Positions 35,363 through 44,881 of a DNA stretch of 64,000 bases are shown piece by piece. Within the stretch, counting starts at the first letter, position 1, and each line of letters opens with the position of its first letter. The position numbers and the translations under genes were made by a program. The stretch spans positions 620,001-684,000 of the forward strand of contig NZ_FYDE01000004.1 in NCBI RefSeq assembly GCF_900186535.1, written 5' to 3'. This DNA comes from Marasmitruncus massiliensis. Lineage in GTDB: Bacteria; Bacillota; Clostridia; Oscillospirales; Ruminococcaceae. The notes beneath the pieces were generated by a model. That model saw only the letters and a program-made list of their open reading frames with translations, was not told the DNA's origin and made no database searches.

Positions 35363-36556
35363 ATGAAACGCTACAATAAGAGTACTCCCGACGGCACGCG
35401 CGACCTTCTTTTTGAGGAATGCGAGGCGCGGGATGAAGCGGTATTCCGCCTGACGGCGATGTTCCGCTCCCGCGGCTACCGGCAGGTCATGACCCCGGCA
35501 ATCGAATTTTACGATGTGTTCGGGTCATCCGGTACTTATTTCCCGCAGGAAAATATGTATAAACTGACTGATAACCGCGGCCGGCTGATGGTGATGCGGC
35601 CCGACTGCACGATTCCCATCGCAAGACTGGCGGCGACCCGCCTGACAGCCATGCCGATGCCGCTGCGGCTGTATTACAGCCAGAATGTTTACCGAATGGG
35701 ACATGACGAGCGCGGCAAGCGGGATGAAATCTTCCAGACAGGCGTGGAACTGATCGGCAGCAATTCGCTGCGCAGTGATCTGGAAATCGTGGAGCTTGCG
35801 GCTTCCGGGCTTTCGGACCTGAACGGGGAGAGCTTCCGCCTTGAAATTTGCCACATCGGCTACTTTAGGGCGCTGATTGACAGCCTTGATACCGATGACG
35901 CGACAAAAGAGGAAATCCGTCAGAGCGTGGAACAGAAAAATTACGCGGCGCTCAACGACCTGCTCGAGCAGTTTGGCTCCAGCAAAGCGGCGGCGGCGCT
36001 CAAATATCTGCCCAGGCTGTTTGGCGGGGAAGAGGTCTTTGAGAAAGCCTACTCCCTGTTTGATGAAAACGGCGCGAAGGAAAGCCTGGATTACCTGAAA
36101 TCGATCTATGAAGACCTTTGTCAGCTCGAGCTGGAAGACCGTGTGCTCATTGATCTCGGGCTGGTCAATCAGGCGGAATATTACACGGGGATCATCTTCC
36201 GGGGCTATCTGGACGGGATTGGGGAGCCGGTCTTATCCGGCGGGCGCTATGACAACCTGATTCATGATTTCGGCGTCAGCCTTTCCGCCACAGGGTTTGC
36301 GGTAACGGTTGACCTGGTAACCGGGGCTGTCGGGCATCCCGCACAGAAGGTGCCGGATATTCTGGTGTTTGCGGACGAAAACCATCTGCCGCAGGCGATC
36401 AACTATATCAAATCCCTGGCGCAGAATGGTCTGACAGTGGAAAACTGCGTATTGGACGATTTTGAAGCCGCCGCCGACTATGCTCGCCGCCGCGGAATTG
36501 CACAGCTGCATGTCGTGGATGACGAGATTGAACTCATTGATGTGGATACGCTGTAA
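35363..36556 (+). CDS. hisZ: ATP phosphoribosyltransferase regulatory subunit HisZ
   Basis: Histidyl-tRNA-synthetase-like protein without synthetase function. It forms a hetero-octamer with short HisG and is needed for its activity and histidine feedback. The 397-residue protein has the class-II core PDGTRDLLFEECEARDE, RGYRQVMTPAIEFYDVF, RPDCTIPIARLAATRL and SGGRYDNLIHDFG. It is the first gene of the his operon, with CTGGAGG before ATG 35363. A true HisRS is excluded because it lacks an anticodon-binding-domain-like C-terminus and precedes short HisG. Confidence 0.92.
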   Translation: MKRYNKSTPDGTRDLLFEECEARDEAVFRLTAMFRSRGYRQVMTPAIEFYDVFGSSGTYFPQENMYKLTDNRGRLMVMRPDCTIPIARLAATRLTAMPMPLRLYYSQNVYRMGHDERGKRDEIFQTGVELIGSNSLRSDLEIVELAASGLSDLNGESFRLEICHIGYFRALIDSLDTDDATKEEIRQSVEQKNYAALNDLLEQFGSSKAAAALKYLPRLFGGEEVFEKAYSLFDENGAKESLDYLKSIYEDLCQLELEDRVLIDLGLVNQAEYYTGIIFRGYLDGIGEPVLSGGRYDNLIHDFGVSLSATGFAVTVDLVTGAVGHPAQKVPDILVFADENHLPQAINYIKSLAQNGLTVENCVLDDFEAAADYARRRGIAQLHVVDDEIELIDVDTL

Positions 36557-36571
36557 GGGGAGGGCTGTCAG

Positions 36572-37213
36572 ATGAAACCGATTCGGATTGCCCTCACAAA
36601 GGGCAGGCTGGAAGAAAAAAGTATCGAGCTGTTTGAACAGCTGGGCTATGACTGCACAGCGGTGCGGGAAAAGGGCAGAAAACTGATTCTTCCGCTGGCG
36701 AATGCCAATATTGAAATTGTGCTGGCCAAAGCGGCCGATGTTGTCACTTATGTGGAAAACGGCGTATGCGATATCGGAGTCGTGGGCAAAGATACCATCA
36801 TGGAGAAAGGCGGCACCTTTTATGAGGTCGCCGACCTCGGGTTTGGAAAATGCCGGTTTGCGCTGGCTGTTCCAAAGGGCGTTGATTTTTATGAAGGCTA
36901 TCACACCCGCTGCATTGCGTCCAAGTATGTGAATGTGACCCGTACGTTTTTTGAGCGTAAAAACATGGACGTCAACATTGTAAAGATTGAAGGGTCCGTC
37001 GAACTGGCGCCCATTCTCGGCCTTTCCGACGCAATCGTGGACATCGTGGAGACCGGAACGACGTTAAAGGAGAACGGGCTGGTCATCGCGGAATACGTGT
37101 GCGACATCAGCGCGCGGATGATCGTGAATATCGCCAGCCTGAAACTGCGAAAAAATGAGATTGAGCCGTTCATCAACCGGATCGAGCGGTATTTGGAAGG
37201 GGAAGCGGAATGA
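36572..37213 (+). CDS. hisG: ATP phosphoribosyltransferase, short form HisG
   Basis: Catalyses the first step of histidine synthesis. At 213 residues it is the short form without the C-terminal regulatory domain, so it depends on HisZ, encoded 15 bp upstream. RIALTKGRLEEKSIELFE opens the protein and DAIVDIVETGTTLKENGL is the PRPP-binding region. It overlaps hisD by 4 bp (ATGA). Confidence 0.96.
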   Translation: MKPIRIALTKGRLEEKSIELFEQLGYDCTAVREKGRKLILPLANANIEIVLAKAADVVTYVENGVCDIGVVGKDTIMEKGGTFYEVADLGFGKCRFALAVPKGVDFYEGYHTRCIASKYVNVTRTFFERKNMDVNIVKIEGSVELAPILGLSDAIVDIVETGTTLKENGLVIAEYVCDISARMIVNIASLKLRKNEIEPFINRIERYLEGEAE

Positions 37214-38499
37214 TCAATGTTGTCAGGACGGACGGAAACGCGGAAAAGGAACTGCTTTCCACACTCCGAAGCCGCAGTGGCAAAGTGAATGAGGAAGTTA
37301 CAAAGACCGTTTCGGGCATCATCAGCGATGTGCGCGAGCAGGGGGATGCCGCCGTGCGGGCGTATACCAATCGGTTTGACGGGCATTGCCCTGAAGTTTT
37401 TGAGGTGGACAGGGAGCTCATCAACGACGCGCTGACAGAGGCGGACTCCGCGTTTGTCGACGCGCTGCTCAACGCGATGGAGAACATTTCCGTGTTTCAC
37501 CAGAGGCAGAAACAGCAGGGCTTTATTGATGCAAAGCCAAACGGCGTTATTATGGGGCAGCGAATCCGGGGGCTTGACCGGGTGGGGCTTTATGTGCCCG
37601 GCGGCACTGCGGCCTATCCCTCTACCGTGCTGATGAACTGTGTGCCGGCAAAAATTGCGGGTGTGCGCGAATTAATTATGGTGACCCCGCCGCGTAAGGA
37701 CGGCACCGCGAATCCCGACATTTTGGTCGCTGCCGCGGTAGCGGGCGTTGACCGCGTGTTCCTGATGGGAGGCGCACAGGCGGTCGCCGCGCTTGCTTTC
37801 GGAACCGAAACCGTCCCGAAGGTGGATAAAATCGTGGGCCCCGGTAACATTTTTGTGGCGACCGCGAAAAAATTGCTGTACGGCGTTGTCGACATCGACA
37901 TGATTGCGGGGCCGAGCGAAATTCTGATTATTGCCGATGAATCCGCGAACCCCGTTTATCTGGCGGCGGATTTGATGAGCCAGGCGGAGCACGATGTTCT
38001 GGCCTCCTCCATCCTGCTGACGACCAGTGAAACGGTCGCCGATGCGACAGCCGCGGAGCTGGAACGGCAGGTTGCCGCGCTGCCCCGCGCGGAGATTATC
38101 CAAAAAGCGCTCACAGACTACGGGGTGATCATGATCTGCCAAAATCAGCAGGAAATGATTGATCTTGCCAATGAGCTGGCGCCCGAGCATCTTGAGGTGA
38201 TGACCGCCAACCCGTTTGACTATCTGGGAAAACTGGATAATGCGGGCAGTGTTTTCCTCGGTCAATATGCGCCCGAACCGCTGGGGGACTATTATGCCGG
38301 CCCCAACCATGTCCTCCCGACCTCCGGGACTGCCCGCTTTTTCTCTCCTCTGGGCGTGGACAGTTTCATTAAAAAATCCAGCTACATTTATTATACGGAA
38401 GACGCTCTGTGTGAAGCAAAAGACGATATCCTTCTGATTGCCGGAAAGGAACAGCTGACGGCACATGCGAATTCGATTCAGGTGCGGTTTCCTTTGTAA
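37210..38499 (+). CDS. hisD: Histidinol dehydrogenase
   Basis: Zinc enzyme oxidising histidinol to histidine in two NAD+ steps. The 429-residue protein has [48 protein letters not shown] and the metal/catalytic segment [10 protein letters not shown], with ELAPEHLE and [14 protein letters not shown]. Length and motifs are normal. It is translationally coupled to hisG by the ATGA overlap. Confidence 0.97.
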   Translation: MINVVRTDGNAEKELLSTLRSRSGKVNEEVTKTVSGIISDVREQGDAAVRAYTNRFDGHCPEVFEVDRELINDALTEADSAFVDALLNAMENISVFHQRQKQQGFIDAKPNGVIMGQRIRGLDRVGLYVPGGTAAYPSTVLMNCVPAKIAGVRELIMVTPPRKDGTANPDILVAAAVAGVDRVFLMGGAQAVAALAFGTETVPKVDKIVGPGNIFVATAKKLLYGVVDIDMIAGPSEILIIADESANPVYLAADLMSQAEHDVLASSILLTTSETVADATAAELERQVAALPRAEIIQKALTDYGVIMICQNQQEMIDLANELAPEHLEVMTANPFDYLGKLDNAGSVFLGQYAPEPLGDYYAGPNHVLPTSGTARFFSPLGVDSFIKKSSYIYYTEDALCEAKDDILLIAGKEQLTAHANSIQVRFPL

Positions 38500-38524
38500 A
38501 GTGCTTTGAAAAGGAGTGTTTCCC

Positions 38525-39577
38525 ATGTACCAGCTTCCCCAAAAGCTGCAGGCTCTGGTGCCTTATGAGCCGCTCACAGGCAGTTATCCGGTTCGGGCGG
38601 ATGCAAACGAGAGCTTTTTGGCTCCGCCCACAGGTCTGCGTGTGCAGATTGCCAAGGTCGTCTCCTCCCTTGATTTTAACCGCTATCCGGACCCGAACTG
38701 TACGGAACTCTGCAGGCGGTTCGCCGATTTTTTTGGGCTTGAGGAAAAGCATATCGTCGCCGGAAACGGGTCGGACGAATTAATCGGGCTGATTATTTCA
38801 TCGTTTACCTCCGCCGGGGAATCTATGGCTGTGGTCAGCCCCGACTTTTCCATGTATGCGTTCTATGCGCAGATGAACGGCGTGCGGGTCGAGACTTTTT
38901 CCAAGGAAGATTCCGGACTGGCGCTTGACGCGGATGCGCTGATTGCGTTTGCAAAAGAAAAGCAGGTTTCCCTGCTGATTCTCTCCAACCCCTGCAACCC
39001 TACGTCGCTTGCGGCTTCGCGGGAGGAAATCCTGAACATTGTGGACAGCCTCGACTGCCTCGTGGTGATTGACGAGGCCTATATGGATTTTGCGGAAGGC
39101 TCTATTCTGGATATTGCCGACAGCCGCGACAATCTCATCGTGCTCAAGACCTGTTCCAAGGCCTTTGGCATGGCGGCAATCCGGCTGGGGTTCGCCGTGG
39201 CGAACCAGACCATAATCAATGCAATCCGTGCGGTGAAGTCGCCCTATAACGTCAATTCCATGACGCAGGCGGTCGGCTGCCTTCTGCTGGAACAGAAAGA
39301 CTATCTCCAGGATTGTATTCGGCAGATCAAAGATTCCCGGGACACGCTTTATCAGATGATTTGCGGGCTGAGGCAGGAAAAACAGGAAATTCTGGAGGTC
39401 GCCAATACCCGCGCAAACTTTGTATTCCTCAGGCTGACCGAGCCTGAACAAGTGTTCCGGGCAATGCTCGGCAGAGGAATCGCCGTGCGCTGTTTGGGGC
39501 GTTATCTGCGGATATCCGCCGGCAGCGAAGCGGAAAACAAGGCAATTTTGGCCGTTCTGTGTGATATTTTAAAGTAG
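38525..39577 (+). CDS. hisC: Histidinol-phosphate aminotransferase
   Basis: PLP enzyme transferring an amino group to imidazole acetol phosphate. The 350-residue protein has VAGNGSDELIGLI, SNPCNPTSLAASREEI, VVIDEAYMDFAEGS and the PLP-lysine segment LKTCSKAFGMAAIRLGFAV. The start is ATG 38525, with AAGGAG 8 nt upstream; an in-frame GTG at 38516 lies on the RBS and is rejected. Confidence 0.95.
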   Translation: MYQLPQKLQALVPYEPLTGSYPVRADANESFLAPPTGLRVQIAKVVSSLDFNRYPDPNCTELCRRFADFFGLEEKHIVAGNGSDELIGLIISSFTSAGESMAVVSPDFSMYAFYAQMNGVRVETFSKEDSGLALDADALIAFAKEKQVSLLILSNPCNPTSLAASREEILNIVDSLDCLVVIDEAYMDFAEGSILDIADSRDNLIVLKTCSKAFGMAAIRLGFAVANQTIINAIRAVKSPYNVNSMTQAVGCLLLEQKDYLQDCIRQIKDSRDTLYQMICGLRQEKQEILEVANTRANFVFLRLTEPEQVFRAMLGRGIAVRCLGRYLRISAGSEAENKAILAVLCDILK

Positions 39578-39589
39578 GAGGGAACGAAC

Positions 39590-40168
39590 GTGAGGGAATG
39601 TACCATACGCCGCGCTACAAAGGAAACGGATATCACGCTTTCTGTCAATCTGGATGGAACGGGCTGTTTTTCCGGTTCCTCCGGTATCGGTTTTTTTGAC
39701 CACATGCTGACCGCTTTCGCTGTTCACAGCGGGATCGATCTTACTTTGCAGATGACCGGGGACCTGGAGGTAGACTGCCATCATTCGGTGGAGGATGTGG
39801 GCATTGTGCTGGGACAGGCATTTGCGCAGCTTCTGACAGACAAAAGCGCGATCGCGCGCTACGGCAGCTTTTTCATTCCCATGGACGAATCGCTCGCGTT
39901 CTGTTCTCTTGACATCAGCGGACGCCCGTTCCTTGTGTTCGACTGTGCGTTTACAAATCCGTCCATCGGCAGTTTCGACTGCTGCATGGCCGGGGAGTTT
40001 TTCCGGGCGTTCGCTATGAATGCGGGGATGACCCTGCATATCCGCCTCCTGTACGGTGAAAATGACCACCACAAGGCCGAGGCGGTCTTTAAGGCGGCGG
40101 CACACGCGCTGAAAGCGGCAATCTTGCCGAACACCGGCGGGATTCTTTCTTCCAAGGGGGTGCTGTAA
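39590..40168 (+). CDS. hisB: Imidazoleglycerol-phosphate dehydratase
   Basis: Manganese enzyme of histidine synthesis. The 192-residue protein is monofunctional, with no histidinol-phosphatase domain. Metal-binding signatures FFDHMLTAFAVHSGIDL, DCHHSVEDVGIVLGQA and ENDHHKAEAVFKA are intact. The GTG start at 39590 has TAGGAGGGA upstream. A separate histidinol phosphatase is not in this window. Confidence 0.96.
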   Translation: MRECTIRRATKETDITLSVNLDGTGCFSGSSGIGFFDHMLTAFAVHSGIDLTLQMTGDLEVDCHHSVEDVGIVLGQAFAQLLTDKSAIARYGSFFIPMDESLAFCSLDISGRPFLVFDCAFTNPSIGSFDCCMAGEFFRAFAMNAGMTLHIRLLYGENDHHKAEAVFKAAAHALKAAILPNTGGILSSKGVL

Positions 40169-40171
40169 CGG

Positions 40172-40783
40172 ATGATCGCAATCATCGACTATGGCGCGGG
40201 CAACCTGTTCAGCGTCAGGAATGCCTTGGAGTATCTGAAGATCGAACACACCATTTCTGCCGATCCGGCTGTTCTGGAAGCGGCCGATGAGCTGATTTTG
40301 CCGGGGGTAGGCGCGTTTCCCGATGCGATGAGAATGCTGCGGGAATCCGGTCTGGTGCCCGTTATCCGGGAACAGGCGGCGAAAAAGCCGCTGCTGGGCA
40401 TCTGTCTCGGCATGCAGCTGTTGTTTGAAAAAGGCGTTGAGTTTGAAGAGACGGAAGGTCTCGGGCTGATTGAGGGCAGCGTCCGGCTGATTGACGCGGG
40501 CGGGCTGAAAATTCCGCATATGGGCTGGAATGATCTGACGGTGCTCAACCCCTGTGCGCTGACTGTTGAAACCCAAAACGGGGATTATGTCTATTTCGTT
40601 CATTCCTATCGCGCCGAAACACCCGATGAAACTATTTCCTGCTACACGAACTACCACGAGCGCATCCCCGCACTGGTACACCGCGGGCTTATTTACGGGG
40701 CGCAGTTCCATCCGGAAAAAAGCGGATCGGTGGGTCTGGCGATGCTTCGAAATTTCGCGGGACTGGCAGGTGAACGGAAATGA
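40172..40783 (+). CDS. hisH: Imidazole glycerol phosphate synthase, glutaminase subunit HisH
   Basis: Releases ammonia from glutamine for HisF. The 203-residue class-I amidotransferase has the oxyanion segment LPGVGAFPDAM, the nucleophile motif LLGICLGMQLLFE and the His/Glu pair in GAQFHPEKSG. It overlaps hisA by 4 bp and starts 3 bp after hisB. Confidence 0.97.
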   Translation: MIAIIDYGAGNLFSVRNALEYLKIEHTISADPAVLEAADELILPGVGAFPDAMRMLRESGLVPVIREQAAKKPLLGICLGMQLLFEKGVEFEETEGLGLIEGSVRLIDAGGLKIPHMGWNDLTVLNPCALTVETQNGDYVYFVHSYRAETPDETISCYTNYHERIPALVHRGLIYGAQFHPEKSGSVGLAMLRNFAGLAGERK

Positions 40784-41505
40784 TTGTTTTGCCGGCAATT
40801 GATATACAGGGCGGCAACTGTGTGCGCCTGCTTAAGGGGGATTTCTCCACTGCACATAAGGTCGCGGAGAATCCGGAGGACACGGCTGCGGGCTTTCGCG
40901 CGGCGGGAGCGTCGTGGATTCATATGGTCGATCTCGACGGCGCGAAAAACGGCGGTGTCGTCAACGCGCCGGTATTTTTGAAGATCGCGGCCGCTTCCGG
41001 CCTGAAAGTCGAACTGGGCGGGGGCATCCGCACGATGGAGACGGTCTCTTATTATCTGGAAAACGGCGTTTCCCGCGTGATTCTCGGTTCCGTGGCGGTG
41101 AAAAATCCCGCGCTGGTGCGGGAAGCGGCAGAAAGATATGGGGACCGCATCGCGGTCGGGATTGACGCCAAAAACGGGATGGTCGCGACGGAAGGCTGGC
41201 TGGACACCAGCAGCGTTTCCTATCTGGAGCTTGCGAAGAAAATGGAGCAGGCCGGGGTTAAAACCATCATTTTTACCGATATTTCAAAAGACGGCACGCT
41301 GCAGGGCGTCAATATGGAGCAGCTTGCTTTGATCAATGAAGCGGTCTCCTGCGACATCATCGCCAGCGGCGGCGTGCGCGATCTGCATGACATCGCCGCC
41401 TGCAAGAAGCTGGGGCTCTATGGCGTCATCTGCGGGAAATCCATTTACTGCGGCAGTCTTTCACTGCCGGATGCGATAGAAATGGCGGGTGAACAGACAT
41501 GCTAG
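40780..41505 (+). CDS. hisA: ProFAR isomerase
   Basis: Amadori isomerase, 241-residue TIM barrel. [19 protein letters not shown] contains the catalytic Asp, and the second Asp lies in [27 protein letters not shown] binds phosphate. It overlaps hisH by 4 bp and hisF by 7 bp. Confidence 0.96.
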   Translation: MIVLPAIDIQGGNCVRLLKGDFSTAHKVAENPEDTAAGFRAAGASWIHMVDLDGAKNGGVVNAPVFLKIAAASGLKVELGGGIRTMETVSYYLENGVSRVILGSVAVKNPALVREAAERYGDRIAVGIDAKNGMVATEGWLDTSSVSYLELAKKMEQAGVKTIIFTDISKDGTLQGVNMEQLALINEAVSCDIIASGGVRDLHDIAACKKLGLYGVICGKSIYCGSLSLPDAIEMAGEQTC

Positions 41506-42257
41506 CAAAAAGGATTATTCCCTGCCTGGACGTGCAGAACGGGAAAGTGGTCAAAGGCGTGAACTTTGTCGGTATCCGCGAGGTGGGGGACCCGGTGGAA
41601 TGCGCCGTGGAATACGACCGTCAGGGTGCGGATGAGATCACCTTTTTAGACATCACTGCGACCCATGAGGGGCGCAGCACCATGATCGACGTGGTGCGCA
41701 ATACCGCCCGCAGGGTATTTGTGCCGCTGACTGTGGGGGGCGGCATCCGCACCGTAGACGATTTCCGGGAAATCCTGCGTGCCGGAGCGGATAAAATTTC
41801 TGTAAATTCCGCCGCGGTACGCAATCCCCAGCTGATTCACGACGCCGCGGAACGGTTCGGCAGCCAGTGCGTGGTGGTTGCCATCGACGCGAAGCGCCGC
41901 CCTGACGGCGGCTTTACCGTGGTCGTGAACGGCGGGCGCATTGATATGAAGCTGGACGCAATCGAATGGGCCAAGACCTGCGAACAGCTTGGCGCGGGGG
42001 AAATTCTGCTGACTTCCATGGATACCGACGGCTGCCGGAACGGCTTTGACCTGGAACTGACCAACGCTGTCACAGAGGCGGTCCATATTCCTGTGATTGC
42101 GTCCGGCGGCTGTGGTTCGCTGGAGCACTTTTCCGAAGTCTTTGAAAAGACCGGGGCCGACGCGGCGCTTGCCGCTTCCCTGTTTCATTTCCGGGAACTG
42201 ACGGTGGAACAGGTCAAGGATCACCTGACGTCCCGCCGCATTCCGGTCAGGAGGTAA
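41499..42257 (+). CDS. hisF: Imidazole glycerol phosphate synthase, cyclase subunit HisF
   Basis: 252-residue TIM barrel that uses HisH ammonia to form IGP and [24 protein letters not shown] carries the first catalytic Asp; [33 protein letters not shown] (second Asp) and [12 protein letters not shown] follow. The start lies within the hisA end (7-bp overlap). Confidence 0.97.
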   Translation: MLAKRIIPCLDVQNGKVVKGVNFVGIREVGDPVECAVEYDRQGADEITFLDITATHEGRSTMIDVVRNTARRVFVPLTVGGGIRTVDDFREILRAGADKISVNSAAVRNPQLIHDAAERFGSQCVVVAIDAKRRPDGGFTVVVNGGRIDMKLDAIEWAKTCEQLGAGEILLTSMDTDGCRNGFDLELTNAVTEAVHIPVIASGGCGSLEHFSEVFEKTGADAALAASLFHFRELTVEQVKDHLTSRRIPVRR

Positions 42258-42260
42258 GCT

Positions 42261-42593
42261 ATGAAAGATCTGGACCGTTATTTTCAAAAATCCGAACTCA
42301 TTCCCGCGATTGTGCAGGAGGCGGGCAGCGGCGAGGTGCTGATGCTCGCCTATATGAACCGGGAGAGCCTGCAAAAAACCTTCGAAACGGGGTATACTTG
42401 GTTTTACAGCCGTTCCCGTCAGGAGCTTTGGAACAAAGGCGCGACTTCCGGGCACCTGCAAAAGGTGGTGGATTTGCGTGCCGACTGCGATGACGATACG
42501 CTGCTGGTGACTGTGATACAAACCGGAAACGCCTGCCATACGGGTGCGCACAGCTGTTTTTTTAAAGAAATTTGGAGGGATACCGATGAATGA
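42261..42593 (+). CDS. hisI: Phosphoribosyl-AMP cyclohydrolase
   Basis: Zinc enzyme opening the adenine ring of PR-AMP. The 110-residue monofunctional protein has [45 protein letters not shown] and the zinc cysteines in [12 protein letters not shown]. It overlaps hisE by 8 bp; in many bacteria the two are fused, here they are split. Confidence 0.96.
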   Translation: MKDLDRYFQKSELIPAIVQEAGSGEVLMLAYMNRESLQKTFETGYTWFYSRSRQELWNKGATSGHLQKVVDLRADCDDDTLLVTVIQTGNACHTGAHSCFFKEIWRDTDE

Positions 42594-42912
42594 TGTGCTG
42601 AAAGGGCTTTATGAAGTGGTGCTTGAGCGCCGCGACCACCCACAGGAAGGTTCCTACACCTGCTATCTGTTTGAAAAAGGGCTGGATAAAATCCTGAAAA
42701 AATGCGGAGAGGAATGCAGTGAAGTCATTATTGCCGCCAAAAACAGAAAAAATGAGGATACCGCGGAAGAAATCTGTGATCTGCTTTACCACCTGCTGGT
42801 GATGATGGCGCAGCAGGACATCCCGCTGGAACAGATCGAAAGCATTCTCGAAACCCGCAGGCAGAAAATCGGAAATCTGAAAACGTTCCATGAAAGCGAC
42901 CATAATTCCTGA
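42586..42912 (+). CDS. hisE: Phosphoribosyl-ATP pyrophosphohydrolase
   Basis: Second step of histidine synthesis; 108-residue MazG-like all-alpha protein. [21 protein letters not shown] and [11 protein letters not shown] carry the metal-binding Glu residues, followed by [17 protein letters not shown] 42586 is chosen with TGGAGGG at 42573-42579; an upstream frame to 42544 is only overlap. It is the last gene of the his operon. Confidence 0.96.
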   Translation: MNDVLKGLYEVVLERRDHPQEGSYTCYLFEKGLDKILKKCGEECSEVIIAAKNRKNEDTAEEICDLLYHLLVMMAQQDIPLEQIESILETRRQKIGNLKTFHESDHNS

Positions 42913-42935
42913 TGACTGTCCCGGCAGAAGATTCT

Positions 42936-42966
42936 GAGCAATTCTGGAAACAGAATTGCTCTTTTT
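42936..42966 (+). terminator. Terminator of the his operon
   Basis: GAGCAATTCTG pairs with CAGAATTGCTC (11 bp, GAAA loop), then TTTTT. Confidence 0.93.
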
Positions 42967-42984
42967 CGTTATTGTTGCTATAAT
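42956..42984 (+). promoter_or_regulatory. Promoter downstream of hisE, overlapping the terminator
   Basis: TTGCTC (42956-42961), a 17-bp spacer and a perfect TATAAT (42979-42984). The -35 lies in the right arm of the terminator stem. Confidence 0.62.
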
Positions 42985-43035
42985 GAAAACAGCACAAATG
43001 AGGCCGCTTTCGGCTGGGAAGATGTGATACATTCC

Positions 43036-43293
43036 ATGATACAAGTGATCTCCATCAATATGATTTTGGAACTGAATCAGCTGCTTCGCGACAAGGGGCT
43101 GATGTTTCAGGTACATCTGCGGGATGCCTGCGGCAGGCAGTCCATGTGGGCGGAAGCTTTGGACCCCCATGCATTCGAGAATTCGGGACGGCTGTTTTAT
43201 CAGGAATTGGAAGCCTATTTTTCCCGGCACAAAATGGGAATTTCCTATGCGCCGGACAGGATGACATTTTGGATTTTGCCGGAGAAAAAATAG
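43036..43293 (+). CDS. Small conserved protein resembling the RDAC family, unknown function
   Basis: 85 residues, soluble, with a central LRDACGRQSMW segment that I recall as the mark of small uncharacterised RDAC proteins of Clostridia; I am not certain of that family name. No catalytic motif, signal peptide or membrane helix is visible. The start is uncertain: ATG 43036 gives MIQVISINMILEL, while a GTG at 43024 would sit 2 nt from GGGAAG. It has its own promoter and terminator between the his operon and ispD, so it is probably expressed independently. Confidence 0.7.
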   Translation: MIQVISINMILELNQLLRDKGLMFQVHLRDACGRQSMWAEALDPHAFENSGRLFYQELEAYFSRHKMGISYAPDRMTFWILPEKK

Positions 43294-43319
43294 AGCCTGC
43301 AAAAAATGCGCTCTTTTTT
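43292..43319 (+). terminator. Terminator after the RDAC-like gene
   Basis: GAGC...GCTC with an inner GCA...TGC pairing, then six T residues. Confidence 0.75.
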
Positions 43320-43359
43320 CCCGGCGGGGGTGTAGGATAATCAGTAGGGAGGAATCGAT

Positions 43360-44106
43360 ATGGCTGGAAAACGAATGCAGATCAAAAAGCCCTATATAGC
43401 TGCCATTATTGCGGCGGCCGGTTCGGCTGCGCGGATGAACGGGCTGGACAAGCAATTTGAAGAGATTGACGGGGTGCCTGTTCTTGTCCGCTCGATGTTG
43501 GCGCTTTCCGACAGCGATTGGGTTGATGAACTGGTCGTTGTGGTCAGGCAGAGGGATATTCCTGACCTATACGCTTTAATCAGGGCTTATGCAGTCCCGA
43601 AAGTGCGCTCGGTGGTAGTTGGCGGAGAGACCCGGCAGCAGTCGGTCAGGAACGGGGTGGCGGCTGTCAGCGAGGAAACGCAGTATATCGCTGTGCATGA
43701 CGGGGCGCGCCCGTTTGTCACCCAGCAGGTGATTGCGGACACGGTACTGGACGGTGTGCGTTACGCCGCCGCCGCCGCGGCTGTGCCTGTGGTGGACACG
43801 ATCAAACTGGCGGATGCCGACGGCAAAATCATCAGCACGCCGGACAGAAATCGTCTCTTCGCGGTGCAGACGCCGCAGGTATTTGAAATCGGCAGTTACC
43901 GGGAGGCGTCTGAGGAGGCGCAAAAGGTCGGAAAGGACTATACCGATGATTGCCAGATGCTGGAGGCAATCGGCAAGCCTGTGTACCTGTCGCGGGGCGA
44001 CAGCTCAAACCTGAAAATAACAACGCCCGCCGATTTGATTTTTGCGCAGGCAATCGCGATGGAACTGGAGGAACGGAATGGATTTCAGAATCGGGCATGG
44101 CTATGA
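43360..44106 (+). CDS. ispD: 2-C-methyl-D-erythritol 4-phosphate cytidylyltransferase
   Basis: Third MEP-pathway enzyme, using CTP to make CDP-ME. The 248-residue protein carries the CTP-site [15 protein letters not shown] and [12 protein letters not shown]. Note that the usual basic residue of the GxGxRM loop is replaced (GSAARM keeps the Arg). It also has [23 protein letters not shown] and TPQVFEI. RBS GGGAGGAATC precedes ATG 43360. The 3' end overlaps ispF by 29 bp. Confidence 0.95.
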   Translation: MAGKRMQIKKPYIAAIIAAAGSAARMNGLDKQFEEIDGVPVLVRSMLALSDSDWVDELVVVVRQRDIPDLYALIRAYAVPKVRSVVVGGETRQQSVRNGVAAVSEETQYIAVHDGARPFVTQQVIADTVLDGVRYAAAAAAVPVVDTIKLADADGKIISTPDRNRLFAVQTPQVFEIGSYREASEEAQKVGKDYTDDCQMLEAIGKPVYLSRGDSSNLKITTPADLIFAQAIAMELEERNGFQNRAWL

Positions 44107-44557
44107 TGCGCACCGTCTGACACCGGACAGGGCGCTGATTCTCGGCGGCGTGGAAATTCCCTATGAGCGCGGCCTTCTGGGACATTCGGACGCCGATGTG
44201 CTGACGCATGCCGTGATGGATGCGATCCTCGGGGCGCTGGCCATGGGCGATATCGGGACCCTGTTTCCGGACAGCGACCCTGCCTACAAAGGCATCTGCA
44301 GCATTAAGCTGCTGGCAAAGGTCCGGATGCTTATGGAAGATATGGGATGGGAAATTGGCAATCTGGACGCAACCGTGGTTGCACAGGCGCCCAAATTGAA
44401 GCCATACATTGAACAGATGCGCGGAATTTTGGCGCAGGCCTGCGCATGCAGGCTTGAAGATATCAATATAAAAGCCACAACGGAGGAGCATATGGGCTTC
44501 ACGGGCAGCGGAGAGGGAATCTGCGCCCACGCTGTCTGCCTGCTTTCCCGCCGGTAG
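44078..44557 (+). CDS. ispF: 2-C-methyl-D-erythritol 2,4-cyclodiphosphate synthase
   Basis: 159-residue zinc enzyme forming MEc[13 protein letters not shown] contains the zinc ligands, followed by [28 protein letters not shown] and [18 protein letters not shown] 44078 with CTGGAGGA at 44065-44072; it lies inside the end of ispD, so the two are coupled. IspE, which acts between them, is not in the window. Confidence 0.97.
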   Translation: MDFRIGHGYDAHRLTPDRALILGGVEIPYERGLLGHSDADVLTHAVMDAILGALAMGDIGTLFPDSDPAYKGICSIKLLAKVRMLMEDMGWEIGNLDATVVAQAPKLKPYIEQMRGILAQACACRLEDINIKATTEEHMGFTGSGEGICAHAVCLLSRR

Positions 44558-44591
44558 TTCGTGGCAGATGATTTTCCCCCGGCATAAGATG

Positions 44592-44624
44592 ATACAGCGG
44601 CACTCTGTTGTACCGCTGTATTTT
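44592..44624 (+). terminator. Terminator-like hairpin after ispF
   Basis: ATACAGCGG pairs with CCGCTGTAT across a 12-nt loop and is followed by TTTT. Confidence 0.72.
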
Positions 44625-44647
44625 GTTATGTGAGGGGGACTTTTCCT

Positions 44648-44872
44648 ATGGCGAGCAGCACGGATTACGTTCTGGCGGTACGTTCTTCCACCAGCGCGAT
44701 GAGAGGGCAGCGAATCCTGGAAAGCAAGGGCATTCCTGCCGAGATACAACGCACTTCAGCGCCATCGAGCCAAAAAGGCTGCGGTTATGGAATTAAAATA
44801 GTAGGAGATCTTACCACTGCTGTCAACATTCTAAATTCGGAGGGTGTAGAAGTCGTGGAGATATGGAGGTGA
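44648..44872 (+). CDS. DUF3343 protein, putative selenium/sulfur carrier
   Basis: 74 residues, ferredoxin-like fold expected. The pattern YVLAVRSSTSAMRGQRILESKG, then SSQKGCGYGIKI with a conserved Cys (C45), is that of DUF3343, a family described as a possible Se/S carrier. ATG 44648 has GTGAGGGGGA just upstream. It is 9 bp from a cysteine desulfurase, which fits a role as acceptor of a persulfide or selenide; that is inferred from context, not shown. Confidence 0.8.
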   Translation: MASSTDYVLAVRSSTSAMRGQRILESKGIPAEIQRTSAPSSQKGCGYGIKIVGDLTTAVNILNSEGVEVVEIWR

Positions 44873-44881
44873 CCCCGGCAG

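Noticed and set aside
35363-36556. Histidyl-tRNA synthetase
   Set aside because: The protein is the HisZ paralogue: it opens a his operon next to short HisG and lacks the C-terminal anticodon-binding domain pattern.
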